Shown in pieces: positions 24,983 through 34,400 of a stretch of DNA of 52,194 bases; the stretch's first letter is position 1; the number at the start of each line of letters is the position of its first letter. The notes beneath the pieces were generated by a model that was given only the letters and a program-made list of their open reading frames with translations, ran no database searches and was not told where the DNA came from. Source of the DNA: Flavobacteriales bacterium (GTDB lineage: Bacteria; Bacteroidota; Bacteroidia; Flavobacteriales_D; UBA2798); contig JAIBBF010000020.1 of the NCBI GenBank assembly GCA_019694795.1, positions 1 to 52,194 on the forward strand, read 5' to 3'. A program made the position numbers and the translations under genes.

Positions 24983-26529
24983 AGTTCGGGCATCTGGTAA
25001 TAGAACAAAGCTCCCAGGAAACAAAAATAAGCTACACCGGCCTGCGTTTCCAGGGTGTCTTCCGTTAACAGAGAAATGATCGCACCGGTATAAAAAATTA
25101 AAAACATCAGGTTTCCGGTTTCCCATGCTTTAACAAAGGGAAGGGCAAGATAAATCAGAAACAACATGATGCCAATTATTCCAAAGGCAACACCTATGGC
25201 TAAAAACTGATTATGCGATCGCAATCGGTTGGATGGTGGAAGCAAGGAATGGTTCGCTTCGTATTGTGCATTAAATGCCAATTGTGCATCACCGGTTCCA
25301 ACTCCAATCAAAGGATGATTTTGGATGATTTGTGTAGCGGTTTGCCAGAATTCCAGTCGTTGAGTCACCGAATTTCCGGTAGCGTTTTTATAATAGCGAT
25401 ACACATCAAATTCAAAAAATACTTGCTCAATGCGTTTTCTTAATCCTCGTGTTTTAGTGTAGTTGATGTTCGCAATTCCGTTTTCAATATTCCGGATGTC
25501 TTCATCGCTTAATTGACTGATACCGTCAAGATCTTTTTTTAATCCTTTGGAGGTCATGTAGCGAATCAACGTTTGCGAAAGAGCCTGGTTTTTTTTATCG
25601 AGACTATCATAGGGAATGGAGGAACGCTGATTCCATCCTTTTTTTAATTCGGCGTAGCACACATTGCTCCAGGTGTAATATCCGTTTTCCATCATGTCAT
25701 TATCGAGTTGATGATGGTACATTTCTCCTCGTGGTGTAAATTCCGGAAGGTTGTTTCGGGTTTCTTTTGGTGTACGGAATTCAATAAAAACGCTGCGGAC
25801 AAATAAAAAGGCAACTAATGCGATGAGTAGGAGTGAAAATCCGAAGGTTGCTTTTACCCATCGCTTGCCGGAATGCATAATTTGATAGAAAATATAAAAC
25901 AACATGCTTGCACTCAACACAGAATAAGCAGTGGCCGATTCCAGAATGTAAAGGAAGTAGAGCAACCATGCAATTAAAAAAGGCGCGATAATTTTTTCCG
26001 ATTTTTCCCCAATAAAAATCCAGCGAACCATTACCAAAATTGCGGTTGAAATCACCAGTGATAAGCGGATATGCGATACAAAAGGAGAGATATTTCTCAC
26101 GTCACTGATGTCGCGCGACGATGGAAAAATTTCTAAATAAATTCCGGTAGAAATCAAGGTGGAAACTACAGTGGCAGCGACAAACAGACGCATTAAAATT
26201 TTAAACTGATGTTTGCTTAGTTGCGGAAGTGCGGCGAGTAAAACCGGGAATAAAAGAATCGGAAGTTTAATGCGAAGATCATTAAAGGCAAATGCATAAT
26301 CGGTGGACCAGCATAAACCAATCAGGTGAATTCCAAAAAAACAGGCAGCGGCAATCAGATAGGTATCCTGCTTTACTTTTTTGAGTTGTTGCAGGGGATT
26401 ACCATAAAGCAGAAAAGCGAGAGCTAATCCTATTGATCCCAGGCTCATCAGGAACACGGATGTGCTTAATCCCACGCATAATGCAATTAACGCGGCATAA
26501 TGTACCGGAAAGGCTAATTTCTGCAACAA
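24961..26529 (-). CDS. O-antigen ligase/polymerase family membrane protein
   Basis: A 522-residue protein with about 11 membrane helices and a large soluble loop (about residues 260-400) before the last group of helices. The loop ends in a Wzy_C-like motif: NHPLIGVGTGD and RSHNQFL, seen in O-antigen ligases (WaaL) and polymerases (Wzy). It probably joins or polymerises surface polysaccharide at the periplasmic face, which fits the two glycosyltransferases facing it. The start seems to be TTG (26527-26529), six bases after the S41 protease stop, so it is the last gene of the minus-strand run. Which of ligase or polymerase applies cannot be decided from sequence. Confidence 0.8.
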   Translation of the reverse strand: MLQKLAFPVHYAALIALCVGLSTSVFLMSLGSIGLALAFLLYGNPLQQLKKVKQDTYLIAAACFFGIHLIGLCWSTDYAFAFNDLRIKLPILLFPVLLAALPQLSKHQFKILMRLFVAATVVSTLISTGIYLEIFPSSRDISDVRNISPFVSHIRLSLVISTAILVMVRWIFIGEKSEKIIAPFLIAWLLYFLYILESATAYSVLSASMLFYIFYQIMHSGKRWVKATFGFSLLLIALVAFLFVRSVFIEFRTPKETRNNLPEFTPRGEMYHHQLDNDMMENGYYTWSNVCYAELKKGWNQRSSIPYDSLDKKNQALSQTLIRYMTSKGLKKDLDGISQLSDEDIRNIENGIANINYTKTRGLRKRIEQVFFEFDVYRYYKNATGNSVTQRLEFWQTATQIIQNHPLIGVGTGDAQLAFNAQYEANHSLLPPSNRLRSHNQFLAIGVAFGIIGIMLFLIYLALPFVKAWETGNLMFLIFYTGAIISLLTEDTLETQAGVAYFCFLGALFYYQMPELQDKTSE

Positions 26530-26535
26530 GGAGAG

Positions 26536-28215
26536 TTATTTCTTATCGGTTTTGATGCTTCCGTTAAGAATACCCTTATAACGAGAAGGGTCATTAAATA
26601 TTTTAATGGCTTCAATAATTTCCGGATCGGTGCGCAGGGTGTGTTCTATTTTGCCGTTTTGGTAGTAATAACGACCCACAATTTCCGATTCGATGAATTC
26701 AATGATCTCGTCTTTAAAACGCATTAAGTCGGTTTCTTTGCTGGGTTGTACTTTTTTAAGCAAGGCCTCAAATTCCGATTCGGCTCCCTGAAAATATTTT
26801 TCGCGCTCGGCTGTTTTTTTCAGCTCTTCGAATTTTTCTTCGCTCATGGTCTTGTACGAGTATTCTTTGTTTTTTACAAAAGCAAGAAAATCGTTGTATT
26901 GAGCATCCGTAAAACGGAATTCTTTGGCATTCGTAATCGAATTGTTTTCACGGTGAAACTTAGTGGCGTAATCGAAAATAATATTCTGGGCATAAAGACT
27001 GGCAACGATTCGACTGTATTCCTTCATCTCAACATTCACATCCGGATCAATACCTCTTCCGTCAAAAACTTCCCGGCCATTTTTGGTTTTGAATTTTTTA
27101 ATCAATGAATCAGAAACTACCGTCGCTTTTCCGCTTTGGTCTTTGTGACTGTAATCTAATTTCTGAATACATCTTCCGCTTGGAGTATAATATTTAGCTA
27201 CGGTCAATTTCATCATGCTGTTGTAGGGTAGCGTACGCGTTTGTTGCACCAGACCTTTTCCGTAGGAACGCTGTCCAACTACTACACCACGGTCCAGATC
27301 CTGAATGGAACCGGATACAATTTCAGAGGCAGAGGCGGATCCTTCATCAATTAAAACCACTAATGGCATGTTTAAATCCAGTGGTTCTTCCTTGGCAGGA
27401 TAAACAGCATTCATATTCGGCATCCGGCCTTTTTGGCGAACAATTTCTGTTCCACGTGGGACAAAAATATTGACAATTGCCACTGCTTCAGTCAGCAATC
27501 CACCACCGTTTCCGCGCAAATCAAAAACCAGTTGTTTCATGCCGTGTTTTTCTTTCAGATTTTTAAATGCATCCTTTACTTCGGCGCTCGCTGTATTGGT
27601 AAAACTATTCAGTTTGATGTATCCGGTTTGTTGATCAATCATGCCGTAATAAGGAACATCTTTAATTTTTATTTCTTCACGCACCAGTGTTTTTTCCATG
27701 AAGCCTTCGGTTCCTTCACGTTTGACTTTTAATTTTAAACTTGTACCGGGAGCACCTTTTAAAAAGCGACTCACTTCATCACTGGTCATTCCTTTGATTG
27801 ACTTCCCGTCAATTTCATAAATCATATCACCGGCAATCAGACCGGCTTTCATCGCAGGATATCCTTCATAAGGTTCCGCCACTTGCGAATACTCCCCGTT
27901 TTTGCGAATAACAGCACCGATACCACCATATTGACCTGTAGTCATAAAGCGATAATCTTCAATGTCCGATTCAGGATAAAAAACGGTATAAGGATCCAAT
28001 GATTCCAGCATGGCGTCAATACCATCTTTCATCAATTTTCCGGGCATAGGCTCATCAACGTAATACGCATTCAACTCCTTATACACCGCACCGAAAATCT
28101 CGATGTTTTTCGACATCTCAAATTCATTCGAGGGAACCGGACGAAAAGAATATCCGACTATACCCGAAATTGCTGCCAATAGGCCTACGATAAGAAATTG
28201 TTTACTGCGCTTCAT
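26536..28215 (-). CDS. ctpA: S41-family C-terminal processing protease
   Basis: A 559-residue periplasmic protease anchored or exported by an N-terminal hydrophobic segment (residues 6-24). Then comes a PDZ domain (about 95-175, with YGGIGAVI and AGLIAGDMIYEIDG), then the S41 catalytic core: LRGNGGGLL, the nucleophile Ser295 in GSASASEIV and the general-base Lys320 in SYGKGLVQ. A long C-terminal region (about 400-559) follows, common in the Bacteroidota members. Such proteases cut C-termini of cell-envelope proteins. The gene starts inside the 3' end of rnpA (14-base overlap) and is followed six bases later by the O-antigen ligase gene. Confidence 0.92.
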   Translation of the reverse strand: MKRSKQFLIVGLLAAISGIVGYSFRPVPSNEFEMSKNIEIFGAVYKELNAYYVDEPMPGKLMKDGIDAMLESLDPYTVFYPESDIEDYRFMTTGQYGGIGAVIRKNGEYSQVAEPYEGYPAMKAGLIAGDMIYEIDGKSIKGMTSDEVSRFLKGAPGTSLKLKVKREGTEGFMEKTLVREEIKIKDVPYYGMIDQQTGYIKLNSFTNTASAEVKDAFKNLKEKHGMKQLVFDLRGNGGGLLTEAVAIVNIFVPRGTEIVRQKGRMPNMNAVYPAKEEPLDLNMPLVVLIDEGSASASEIVSGSIQDLDRGVVVGQRSYGKGLVQQTRTLPYNSMMKLTVAKYYTPSGRCIQKLDYSHKDQSGKATVVSDSLIKKFKTKNGREVFDGRGIDPDVNVEMKEYSRIVASLYAQNIIFDYATKFHRENNSITNAKEFRFTDAQYNDFLAFVKNKEYSYKTMSEEKFEELKKTAEREKYFQGAESEFEALLKKVQPSKETDLMRFKDEIIEFIESEIVGRYYYQNGKIEHTLRTDPEIIEAIKIFNDPSRYKGILNGSIKTDKK

Positions 28216-28666
28216 GTTCTGTATTCAAATTTTTAGAAGAATTAAGCTCTTCTGTCAAACGTTGTAAAAGTAAGATTATTTTACGGCTAACCGTTTCCCA
28301 TTCGGGATGCTCATTGCCTGTGAACAGGATCGCCAAAGCAATATGCTTATCCGATTTGTCAAGAGCATCATACAAAATGCCTTTGTTTAACCGATAAGCT
28401 TCCCGCATTTGCCGTTTAATCCGGTTCCGGTCGTGAGCCCGTTTAAATTTCCGTTTCGGAACTGTAAACAAAACCTGTGCCTTGGCTTCCGCATCGGCAT
28501 GCACCCAAAACAAACGAAAGGGAAAAGCATTGATGAACTTTTTTTCCATAAAAAGTGCATCGATGGATTTTTTGCTGCAAAGCCTTTCCGTTTTACGGAA
28601 TGTGTTCAATGGAGAAATGTTTATGCCACAAGATAAGCAACTAATGCCATCTTTCTGGTTTCGCAA
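28202..28666 (-). CDS. rnpA: Ribonuclease P protein component
   Basis: Basic protein subunit of RNase P, which assists the catalytic RNA in removing tRNA 5' leaders. Family marks: TFRKTERLCSKKSIDALF at the start of the domain and the RNR-type box KRAHDRNRIKRQMREAYRLNK. From the ATG at 28664-28666 it has 154 residues; the first ~20 (two CxxC-like Cys) are not typical of the family, and a TTG at 28607-28609 (just before NTFRKTERL) is a plausible true start. It lies between hemD and the S41 protease, far from any rpmH, which is the common arrangement in this phylum. Confidence 0.88.
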   Translation of the reverse strand: MRNQKDGISCLSCGINISPLNTFRKTERLCSKKSIDALFMEKKFINAFPFRLFWVHADAEAKAQVLFTVPKRKFKRAHDRNRIKRQMREAYRLNKGILYDALDKSDKHIALAILFTGNEHPEWETVSRKIILLLQRLTEELNSSKNLNTEHEAQ

Positions 28667-28687
28667 TGGGAAATAAGAGGGGAGGAA

Positions 28688-29434
28688 TTATTTTTCCTTA
28701 TCGTTTTTTATAAAATGCTCAATCGCCATTGTCATACTCGGAGCATTGGGCATCGGTGCCTGAACGTCTAAGCGTAAACCGGCCGACTTAACAGCGGCTG
28801 CAGTGGTAGCCCCAAATGCAGCAATCCTGGTTTTATTCTGCTTGAACTTTGGAAAATTCTTTAACAGCGATTCAATTCCTTGTGGCGAAAAGAATACCAG
28901 CATGTCGTACTTAATATCTGCCAGATCACTCAGGTCACTGGCTACCGTGCGGTACATGATGGATTTGGTGTATTTGATATTGTGCTGGTCCAGTACGTCG
29001 GTGATTTCCTGCTTGTGGATGTCGGAACAGGGAAGAAGAAATACTTCGTCTTTATGTTTCTTTATCACATCCAGTAACTCAATAAATTTCTGTTTGCCGT
29101 GAAAAATTTTGCGTTTGCGGTAAACCACATATTTCTGCAGGTAATAAGCAGTCGATTCGCTGATGCAAAAATATTTCATTGTATCGGGAACGGTATAACG
29201 AAGCTCTTTACAAACACGGAAAAAATGATCCACGGCATTACGACTCGTCATAATCACTGCAGTGTGTTCCTGGATACTTACTTTTTCTTTACGCAGGTCT
29301 TTACTGTCAACACCTTCCACATGGATAAATGGACGAAAGTCAACCTTAAGCTTGTGCTTTTTTGCCAGCTCCGCATAAGGGTTCTTCTCCGATTCCGGAG
29401 GAGCCTGAGAAACGAGAATCGTTTTGATCGCCAA
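28688..29434 (-). CDS. hemD: Uroporphyrinogen-III synthase, stand-alone copy
   Basis: A 248-residue protein of the HemD fold: two alpha/beta domains, with TAVIMTSRNAVDHFF in domain 1, KYFCISESTAYYL, VFLLPCSDIHKQEI and DMLVFFSPQGIESLL plus AAFGATTAAAVKSAG in domain 2. HemD closes hydroxymethylbilane to uroporphyrinogen III with ring inversion. A second HemD-like domain is fused to HemC at 32835-34400, so this copy may be specialised or partly redundant. The start is probably TTG (29432-29434), since no ATG fits. It follows the DUF4271 gene by 41 bases and precedes rnpA by 21, a conserved Bacteroidota neighbourhood. Confidence 0.85.
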   Translation of the reverse strand: MAIKTILVSQAPPESEKNPYAELAKKHKLKVDFRPFIHVEGVDSKDLRKEKVSIQEHTAVIMTSRNAVDHFFRVCKELRYTVPDTMKYFCISESTAYYLQKYVVYRKRKIFHGKQKFIELLDVIKKHKDEVFLLPCSDIHKQEITDVLDQHNIKYTKSIMYRTVASDLSDLADIKYDMLVFFSPQGIESLLKNFPKFKQNKTRIAAFGATTAAAVKSAGLRLDVQAPMPNAPSMTMAIEHFIKNDKEK

Positions 29435-29475
29435 AGCAGTAAATTTTATATCCGTTCCTAATAGTTGTCGGCTAA

Positions 29476-30309
29476 TCAGCCAATTTTGCTCACCAACACC
29501 TTTATCGTTACGATTAAGGGCAGGATTTCAAGCGCGCAAAGATATAAAAAAATAAAAACAACACCACTCCCTGCATTTAGTCCGGCAAGAATTCCCCTTC
29601 CAATCCGGTAGAGGTAGATCATAAGAAACAAGGAACCGGCAATGAGCAGCGACGGAACAAAAAGGTAATCAGGACCAAAACTGGCCAGAATGGCGAAAGG
29701 AAGGAGTAAAATCCCGGTTATTTCAGGAAAAAGTAACAAGGCATACCGGTTTTCAGTTAAGCCCCCGTCTTCCCCAATAATAAATTGGGTAATCAGATGT
29801 ATGATGCTTTTGATCAGTAGAAAAAGAAACAATGCGCCACTAATGATTAAAAATTCTAAAAAATCGGGCAGGTTCAACCAGGAAATGGAGAAAAAGTGCA
29901 AGGCCCAAAAAATTAATAATCCCCCGCTAAAGGCATAGTTCAATAAGAAGGTAATCGAGAAGGGGTGACTTAAAACCAACTCCTCCCGCATCAGTTGCTT
30001 CATGTATCGGGCAGAAATAAATGCGTCGGTGAGTTGACGAAATTTATTGTGATAACCTAACCTTAAAACAGCAACCGTGCCTACCAAAAGGGTCAATAAA
30101 ACAAACATCCATACATCATTCCCCTTTTTCACTTCGTGAAGCTGAAGTCCGCTTCCCCAATCCAGCGATTGTTCAAGACTGCTTTTCATGTTGATCAGGG
30201 CAGAACTGTCGGGTTTTTCTGGTAAGAGCGAACCCTTGCCCAAAAGAACAAATGGAGCGCTTTCTTGTTGTAAACTGTCAATACCCGGCATGGGGTCAAA
30301 AATAGACAT
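29476..30309 (-). CDS. DUF4271 membrane protein
   Basis: A 277-residue protein. About 65 soluble residues come first, then about six or seven membrane helices (near residues 70-90, 122-147, 157-180, 193-215, 217-237, 245-272). This matches DUF4271, an uncharacterised family that in Bacteroidota almost always precedes hemD, as it does here. The tight link suggests a role around tetrapyrrole synthesis or the envelope, but nothing in the sequence shows one. ATG start at 30307-30309, divergent from the acyl-CoA dehydrogenase. It is the first gene of the DUF4271-hemD-rnpA-ctpA-ligase run. Confidence 0.75.
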   Translation of the reverse strand: MSIFDPMPGIDSLQQESAPFVLLGKGSLLPEKPDSSALINMKSSLEQSLDWGSGLQLHEVKKGNDVWMFVLLTLLVGTVAVLRLGYHNKFRQLTDAFISARYMKQLMREELVLSHPFSITFLLNYAFSGGLLIFWALHFFSISWLNLPDFLEFLIISGALFLFLLIKSIIHLITQFIIGEDGGLTENRYALLLFPEITGILLLPFAILASFGPDYLFVPSLLIAGSLFLMIYLYRIGRGILAGLNAGSGVVFIFLYLCALEILPLIVTIKVLVSKIG

Positions 30310-30353
30310 ATTGCCGATAACAAGTGTGTAAGTCCGACTGTGATTTTTTTAGT

Positions 30354-30361
30354 TATTTTTG
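30354..30361 (+). promoter_or_regulatory. TAnnTTTG -7 box for glutaryl-CoA dehydrogenase
   Basis: TATTTTTG matches the consensus and lies 17 bases before the ATG at 30379. No TTG element is visible at the usual distance. Confidence 0.5.
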
Positions 30362-30378
30362 TCGCAAACAGTTAAAAA

Positions 30379-31578
30379 ATGGCAAAGACCGATTTATTCC
30401 AGGCTCCCGATTATTATCAGCTCGACGATTTGCTTACCGACGAACATAAAATGGTTCGCGATGCAGCACGTGCATGGGTGAAAAAAGAAGTTTCACCAAT
30501 TATTGAGGAGCATTATGAAAAAGCAACCTTCCCTCACAATGTGGTTAAAGGATTAGCCGAAGTCGGCGCATTCGGACCCTATATTCCAACTGAATATGGC
30601 GGTGCAGGATTAGATCAGATTTCATACGGATTAATCATGCAGGAATTAGAGCGTTGCGATAGCGGATTACGTTCTACTGCTTCAGTTCAAAGTTCATTGG
30701 TGATGTATCCGATTTATAAATTCGGATCGGAAGAACAAAAAAAGAAATACCTGCCAAAACTGGCATCCGGTGAATGGATCGGATGTTTCGGATTAACAGA
30801 GCCCGACTACGGATCCAATCCGGGTGGAATGATCACCAATTTTAAAGACGCCGGCGATCATGTTATCCTTAACGGAGCAAAAATGTGGATCAGCAATGCA
30901 CCCTTTGCACAAATTGCAGTGGTTTGGGCAAAAGATGAAAGCGGAAGAATTCACGGTTTAATCGTTGAACGCGGAATGGAAGGATTTTCCACTCCCGAAA
31001 TGCACGGTAAATGGAGTTTGCGCGCATCGGCCACCGGTGAATTGATTTTTAATAATGTGAAAGTACCAAAAGCAAATATCCTTCCCGGTAAATCAGGACT
31101 CGGTGCTCCTTTAAGCTGTCTCGATTCGGCACGTTTCGGAATTGCCTGGGGTGCAATTGGTGCAGCAATGGATTGCTACGATTCAGCATTAAGATATTCC
31201 ATGGAACGCATTCAGTTCGATGTTCCTATTGCAGCGTTTCAGTTGACGCAAAAAAAATTAGCTGAGATGTTAACCGAAATTACAAAAGCGCAATTGCTCA
31301 CCTGGAGATTAGGTGTATTGCGTAATGAAGGAAGAGCAACATCTGCGCAAATTTCAATGGCAAAACGAAACAATGTGCATATGGCAATTTCCATTGCAAG
31401 AGAAGCGCGACAAATTCACGGAGCGATGGGTATTACCAATGAATATTCCATTATGCGTCATATGATGAATCTGGAATCGGTTATCACTTACGAAGGAACA
31501 CATGATGTTCACTTGCTGATTACCGGTGCCGATATCACAGGAATCTCTGCATTCAAAACAGCGCCTTTGTCGAAATAA
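30379..31578 (+). CDS. gcdH: Glutaryl-CoA dehydrogenase
   Basis: A 399-residue flavoenzyme of the acyl-CoA dehydrogenase family. It matches glutaryl-CoA dehydrogenase in particular: Arg98 in the LRSTASVQSSLVMYPIY block, which binds the glutaryl carboxylate in characterised enzymes, and the catalytic Glu372 in TYEGTHDVH. FAD-binding GCFGLTEPDYGSNPG and MWISNAPFA are also present. The enzyme oxidises and decarboxylates glutaryl-CoA to crotonyl-CoA in lysine and tryptophan breakdown, feeding electrons to ETF. It is a single-gene unit with a -7 box upstream and a strong terminator hairpin at 31601-31630. Confidence 0.92.
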   Translation: MAKTDLFQAPDYYQLDDLLTDEHKMVRDAARAWVKKEVSPIIEEHYEKATFPHNVVKGLAEVGAFGPYIPTEYGGAGLDQISYGLIMQELERCDSGLRSTASVQSSLVMYPIYKFGSEEQKKKYLPKLASGEWIGCFGLTEPDYGSNPGGMITNFKDAGDHVILNGAKMWISNAPFAQIAVVWAKDESGRIHGLIVERGMEGFSTPEMHGKWSLRASATGELIFNNVKVPKANILPGKSGLGAPLSCLDSARFGIAWGAIGAAMDCYDSALRYSMERIQFDVPIAAFQLTQKKLAEMLTEITKAQLLTWRLGVLRNEGRATSAQISMAKRNNVHMAISIAREARQIHGAMGITNEYSIMRHMMNLESVITYEGTHDVHLLITGADITGISAFKTAPLSK

Positions 31579-31600
31579 TTGATTATTTAAAATACTACGA

Positions 31601-31630
31601 AAGCCTCCTGAACATCGGAGGCTTTTTTAT
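31601..31630 (+). terminator. Intrinsic terminator of gcdH
   Basis: An 8-base perfect stem (AAGCCTCC / GGAGGCTT) with an 8-base loop is followed by a run of T on the plus strand. It touches the stop codon of the convergent histidine kinase gene (31627). Confidence 0.85.
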
Positions 31631-32838
31631 TTTTCACTTAGAGCGAACTTCATTTCAAATAACAAACCATGATCGTTGGTGAACGAATATTTTGCATCCA
31701 CTTGTTCACATAAAGCATCAATCAGGGTCATGCCTAATGAATCGGAATTCGATTTTTTATCGGGTAAACCGCGACCATCATCTTTAATGGAAAACTGAAT
31801 TTGTTTATTCTGTTCCTTCAAACGAATTTCTATTTTTCCTTTATTATCCGGAAAGGCGTGCTTATAGGCATTGGTCAGAATTTCATTGGTGATCAGTCCG
31901 AGCGGAATGGCCACTGCTATATCACATAAAACGGAATCATAATCCTGGAATATTTCAATCTGCTTTTGATCGCCCATTGAATTTAAAATTTCCTGACTAA
32001 GTTCTTTTAAGTAAGCATCCAATTCAATCCGGTGCAACGATTTACTATGGTAAATACGGTTATGAACCATGGCCATCGACATCACACGCATGTGACATTG
32101 GTGAAGTGCATCGATGGTTTCCGGGTTTTCTGATTGGTATTTTTTCAGATTAATTAATCCCAGAATTACCGCCATGTTATTTTTCACACGGTGAAATACT
32201 TCAGAGAGAAGAATTTCTTTTTCATGCAGCGCTTTTTTTAATTCGTTTTGTTGTCGGCTAAACGTAATGATCACAATCACGGAAAAGAAAAGCGAAACAA
32301 ACAGTAAAATAAAAAAATGAAGATTACGGGTCGATTCTAATTCTTCCTTAGTAAAAGGAACCGTATTCCATTTCAATTGAAAACTGACAAGGACAAGAAT
32401 AATGCAGGCCAGCGTAAATCCGAAATTGATGAAAAAATAAACCACCGATTCTTTGCGGGCAAACATTATGGTGGTGCCAATAATAACCGAAATAAAATGC
32501 AAATGAACCATCGAATCTGCCCCATCCCGAATAGAAAAAAAGGTAAGGATGGTTCCGCAACTCAGATTCAGTAATGTTATCGCCAGATTGGTTTTGCCTT
32601 TTACATTAAGCCATAAAACCAAAAATTGAAACAGTACAACGGGGGGTAGGACTTTCGGTCCAAGTGAAGTAGAAATGTTGCCGTTCACAAAATCATACGC
32701 AACCGCAAACAACAACCAAAACATGGCGTTAATGGTCAGTAAATTCGTTGCACGAAAAAGTCGGCGTTGTATCTGATCGGGTAGAGGGGCTCTTCCTAAA
32801 TCAGCAAGTTTTAATATGGGCTTTAAAACATCCATCAT
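31627..32838 (-). CDS. Membrane sensor histidine kinase, HisKA_2 type
   Basis: A 403-residue protein from the ATG at 32836-32838. Six membrane helices fill the first ~195 residues with no recognisable ligand domain between them. A short coiled linker leads to the HisKA_2 phospho-acceptor box (EVFHRVKNN, His at 216), then a HATPase with NEILTNAYKHAF (N-box) and DDGRGLP (G1). HisKA_2 kinases often act on response regulators encoded elsewhere, and no regulator is near. The start codon overlaps the stop of the hemC-hemD fusion (ATGA), so it is cotranslated with haem-pathway genes. Signal unknown; a link to tetrapyrrole status or to the membrane redox state is only a guess. Confidence 0.83.
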   Translation of the reverse strand: MMDVLKPILKLADLGRAPLPDQIQRRLFRATNLLTINAMFWLLFAVAYDFVNGNISTSLGPKVLPPVVLFQFLVLWLNVKGKTNLAITLLNLSCGTILTFFSIRDGADSMVHLHFISVIIGTTIMFARKESVVYFFINFGFTLACIILVLVSFQLKWNTVPFTKEELESTRNLHFFILLFVSLFFSVIVIITFSRQQNELKKALHEKEILLSEVFHRVKNNMAVILGLINLKKYQSENPETIDALHQCHMRVMSMAMVHNRIYHSKSLHRIELDAYLKELSQEILNSMGDQKQIEIFQDYDSVLCDIAVAIPLGLITNEILTNAYKHAFPDNKGKIEIRLKEQNKQIQFSIKDDGRGLPDKKSNSDSLGMTLIDALCEQVDAKYSFTNDHGLLFEMKFALSEK

Positions 32839-34400
32839 CCTAATGAGCAAACGGCATCGGCCATTGCCAGTTCACTGGTGTTCCAGGGTAAAATCATCTG
32901 TTGTACGCCGTTGTTTTTTAATTCTTCGGCGGTCGATTTTCCAATGGCAATTACAATTTGATGGGCAGATATTTTCTTTTTGCGCAGGTAAATGAGAGCG
33001 TTGGTTGGACTGGTAAACACTAATATATCGGCATCAGGAATTTCTGCTTCATCATCGGCAATGGTTTCGTAAACGACCATTTCGGTCAGCTGCTTCTGAT
33101 CGCGAAATTGTTTTTGAACGGTTCTGAAACTTGCGGTAGATTGTGGAAACAATATTTGTTTTCCATCAGCAATCTCAGCAAACTGTTTTCCGATTTCAAC
33201 GGTATCATTCGATGTTCCGGTAAAATCGCACAGAATTCCTTTTTTCTTTAAGGCTTCGGCTGTAGAACCGCCAATGCTTCCGATTTTTACTCCTTTCGGA
33301 ATTTTTGGATTCTGGCTGAAAAAATATTTTACGCAGTTTTTAGAAGAGAAAAAGATCCAATCACAATCCGGAATTCCGGTAAAAGGTACTTCCTGATAAC
33401 GTGTCATGGAAACCCCATGTACCGAATAACCATTGGCGGCAAGAGCACGATAGAAATAATCGGCAGGTTTCAGATTTCTGCTGATGTAAACTCGTTTTCC
33501 GCTTTTTTGTTGGATTAATCGCAGTGCATCGTTCACCAGATTTTCAGGTTGATTGGTCTCCAGATATAATCGCTTGGGAATCGAATTCCAGGTATTGGCT
33601 ACAGAAACCCACAATTTGGTTTTTTCTTTTTCAGCAATGCAATAAGCACCAAGGGGAAGCTGACATCCTCCCTGTAGTTGATTTAATAGTTTACGTTCAA
33701 TTTCAATGTTCGACTGAATATCGCCATGGTTGAGCTTCGCAATCGCCATGGAAAGTTCAGGATCGTTATCGCGAATTTGTAAAGCTAAAACGCCTTGTGC
33801 AGGTGCAGGAACAAATTCCCGGGGATCCAGGCATTCGGTGAAAAAATCGCTGAGGTCAATTTGCAAACGTTCTACTCCCGCTTTTGCCAGCATGATGGCA
33901 TCGTATTGACCATCTTTTAATTTTTGTATACGGGTAGGGACATTTCCGCGCAGATCTTTTAAATCCAGATCGGGTCTGTAAAGTAATAATTGCGATTTAC
34001 GTCGGGCCGATGAGGTTCCTACATTGGCATTTTTTTTCAGATTGAATTTCTCCGTACGATCCACCGCTTCTTTACGAATCAGCAATAAATCCGAAGGATC
34101 TTCACGATAGCTAACGGCAGCAATTTTTAATCCTTTTACCTCAGTCGTTTCCAAATCCTTATGCGAATGAACGGCCAGGTCAATTTTTTTCTGGAGCAGC
34201 GCTTCTTCAATTTCTTTGGTGAAGAATCCTTTTCCTTCCATTTTATCAAAGCTCAGGTGTTGAATCTGATCACCCTGGGTTTTAATAATCTCAATGGTAG
34301 ATTCAATTCCGATGCGTTTTAATTCCAATTGTACAAAATGAGCTTGCCATAAAGCAAGGTCACTGCCTCTTGATCCTATAGTAATGTGTTTCATGTTCAT
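32835..34400 (-). CDS. hemC: Hydroxymethylbilane synthase fused to uroporphyrinogen-III synthase
   Basis: A 521-residue bifunctional protein. Residues 1-295 are HemC: GSRGSDLALWQA at the start, the catalytic Asp region VHSHKDLET, SSARRKSQLL and RGNVPTRIQKL for pyrrole binding, and Cys246 (QGGCQLPLG), which attaches the dipyrromethane cofactor. Residues about 301-521 form a HemD-like two-domain module (KRVYISRNLKPADYFYRAL, DWIFFSSKNCVKYFF, IGSIGGSTAEALKKKG, DILVFTSPTNALIYL, VIAIGKSTAEELKNNG). It would take porphobilinogen to uroporphyrinogen III in one chain. Starts at ATG 34400 or two codons later. It follows hemA, with a terminator-like hairpin between, and overlaps the kinase gene. A separate hemD also exists at 28688. 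Confidence 0.9.
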   Translation of the reverse strand: MNMKHITIGSRGSDLALWQAHFVQLELKRIGIESTIEIIKTQGDQIQHLSFDKMEGKGFFTKEIEEALLQKKIDLAVHSHKDLETTEVKGLKIAAVSYREDPSDLLLIRKEAVDRTEKFNLKKNANVGTSSARRKSQLLLYRPDLDLKDLRGNVPTRIQKLKDGQYDAIMLAKAGVERLQIDLSDFFTECLDPREFVPAPAQGVLALQIRDNDPELSMAIAKLNHGDIQSNIEIERKLLNQLQGGCQLPLGAYCIAEKEKTKLWVSVANTWNSIPKRLYLETNQPENLVNDALRLIQQKSGKRVYISRNLKPADYFYRALAANGYSVHGVSMTRYQEVPFTGIPDCDWIFFSSKNCVKYFFSQNPKIPKGVKIGSIGGSTAEALKKKGILCDFTGTSNDTVEIGKQFAEIADGKQILFPQSTASFRTVQKQFRDQKQLTEMVVYETIADDEAEIPDADILVFTSPTNALIYLRKKKISAHQIVIAIGKSTAEELKNNGVQQMILPWNTSELAMADAVCSLG

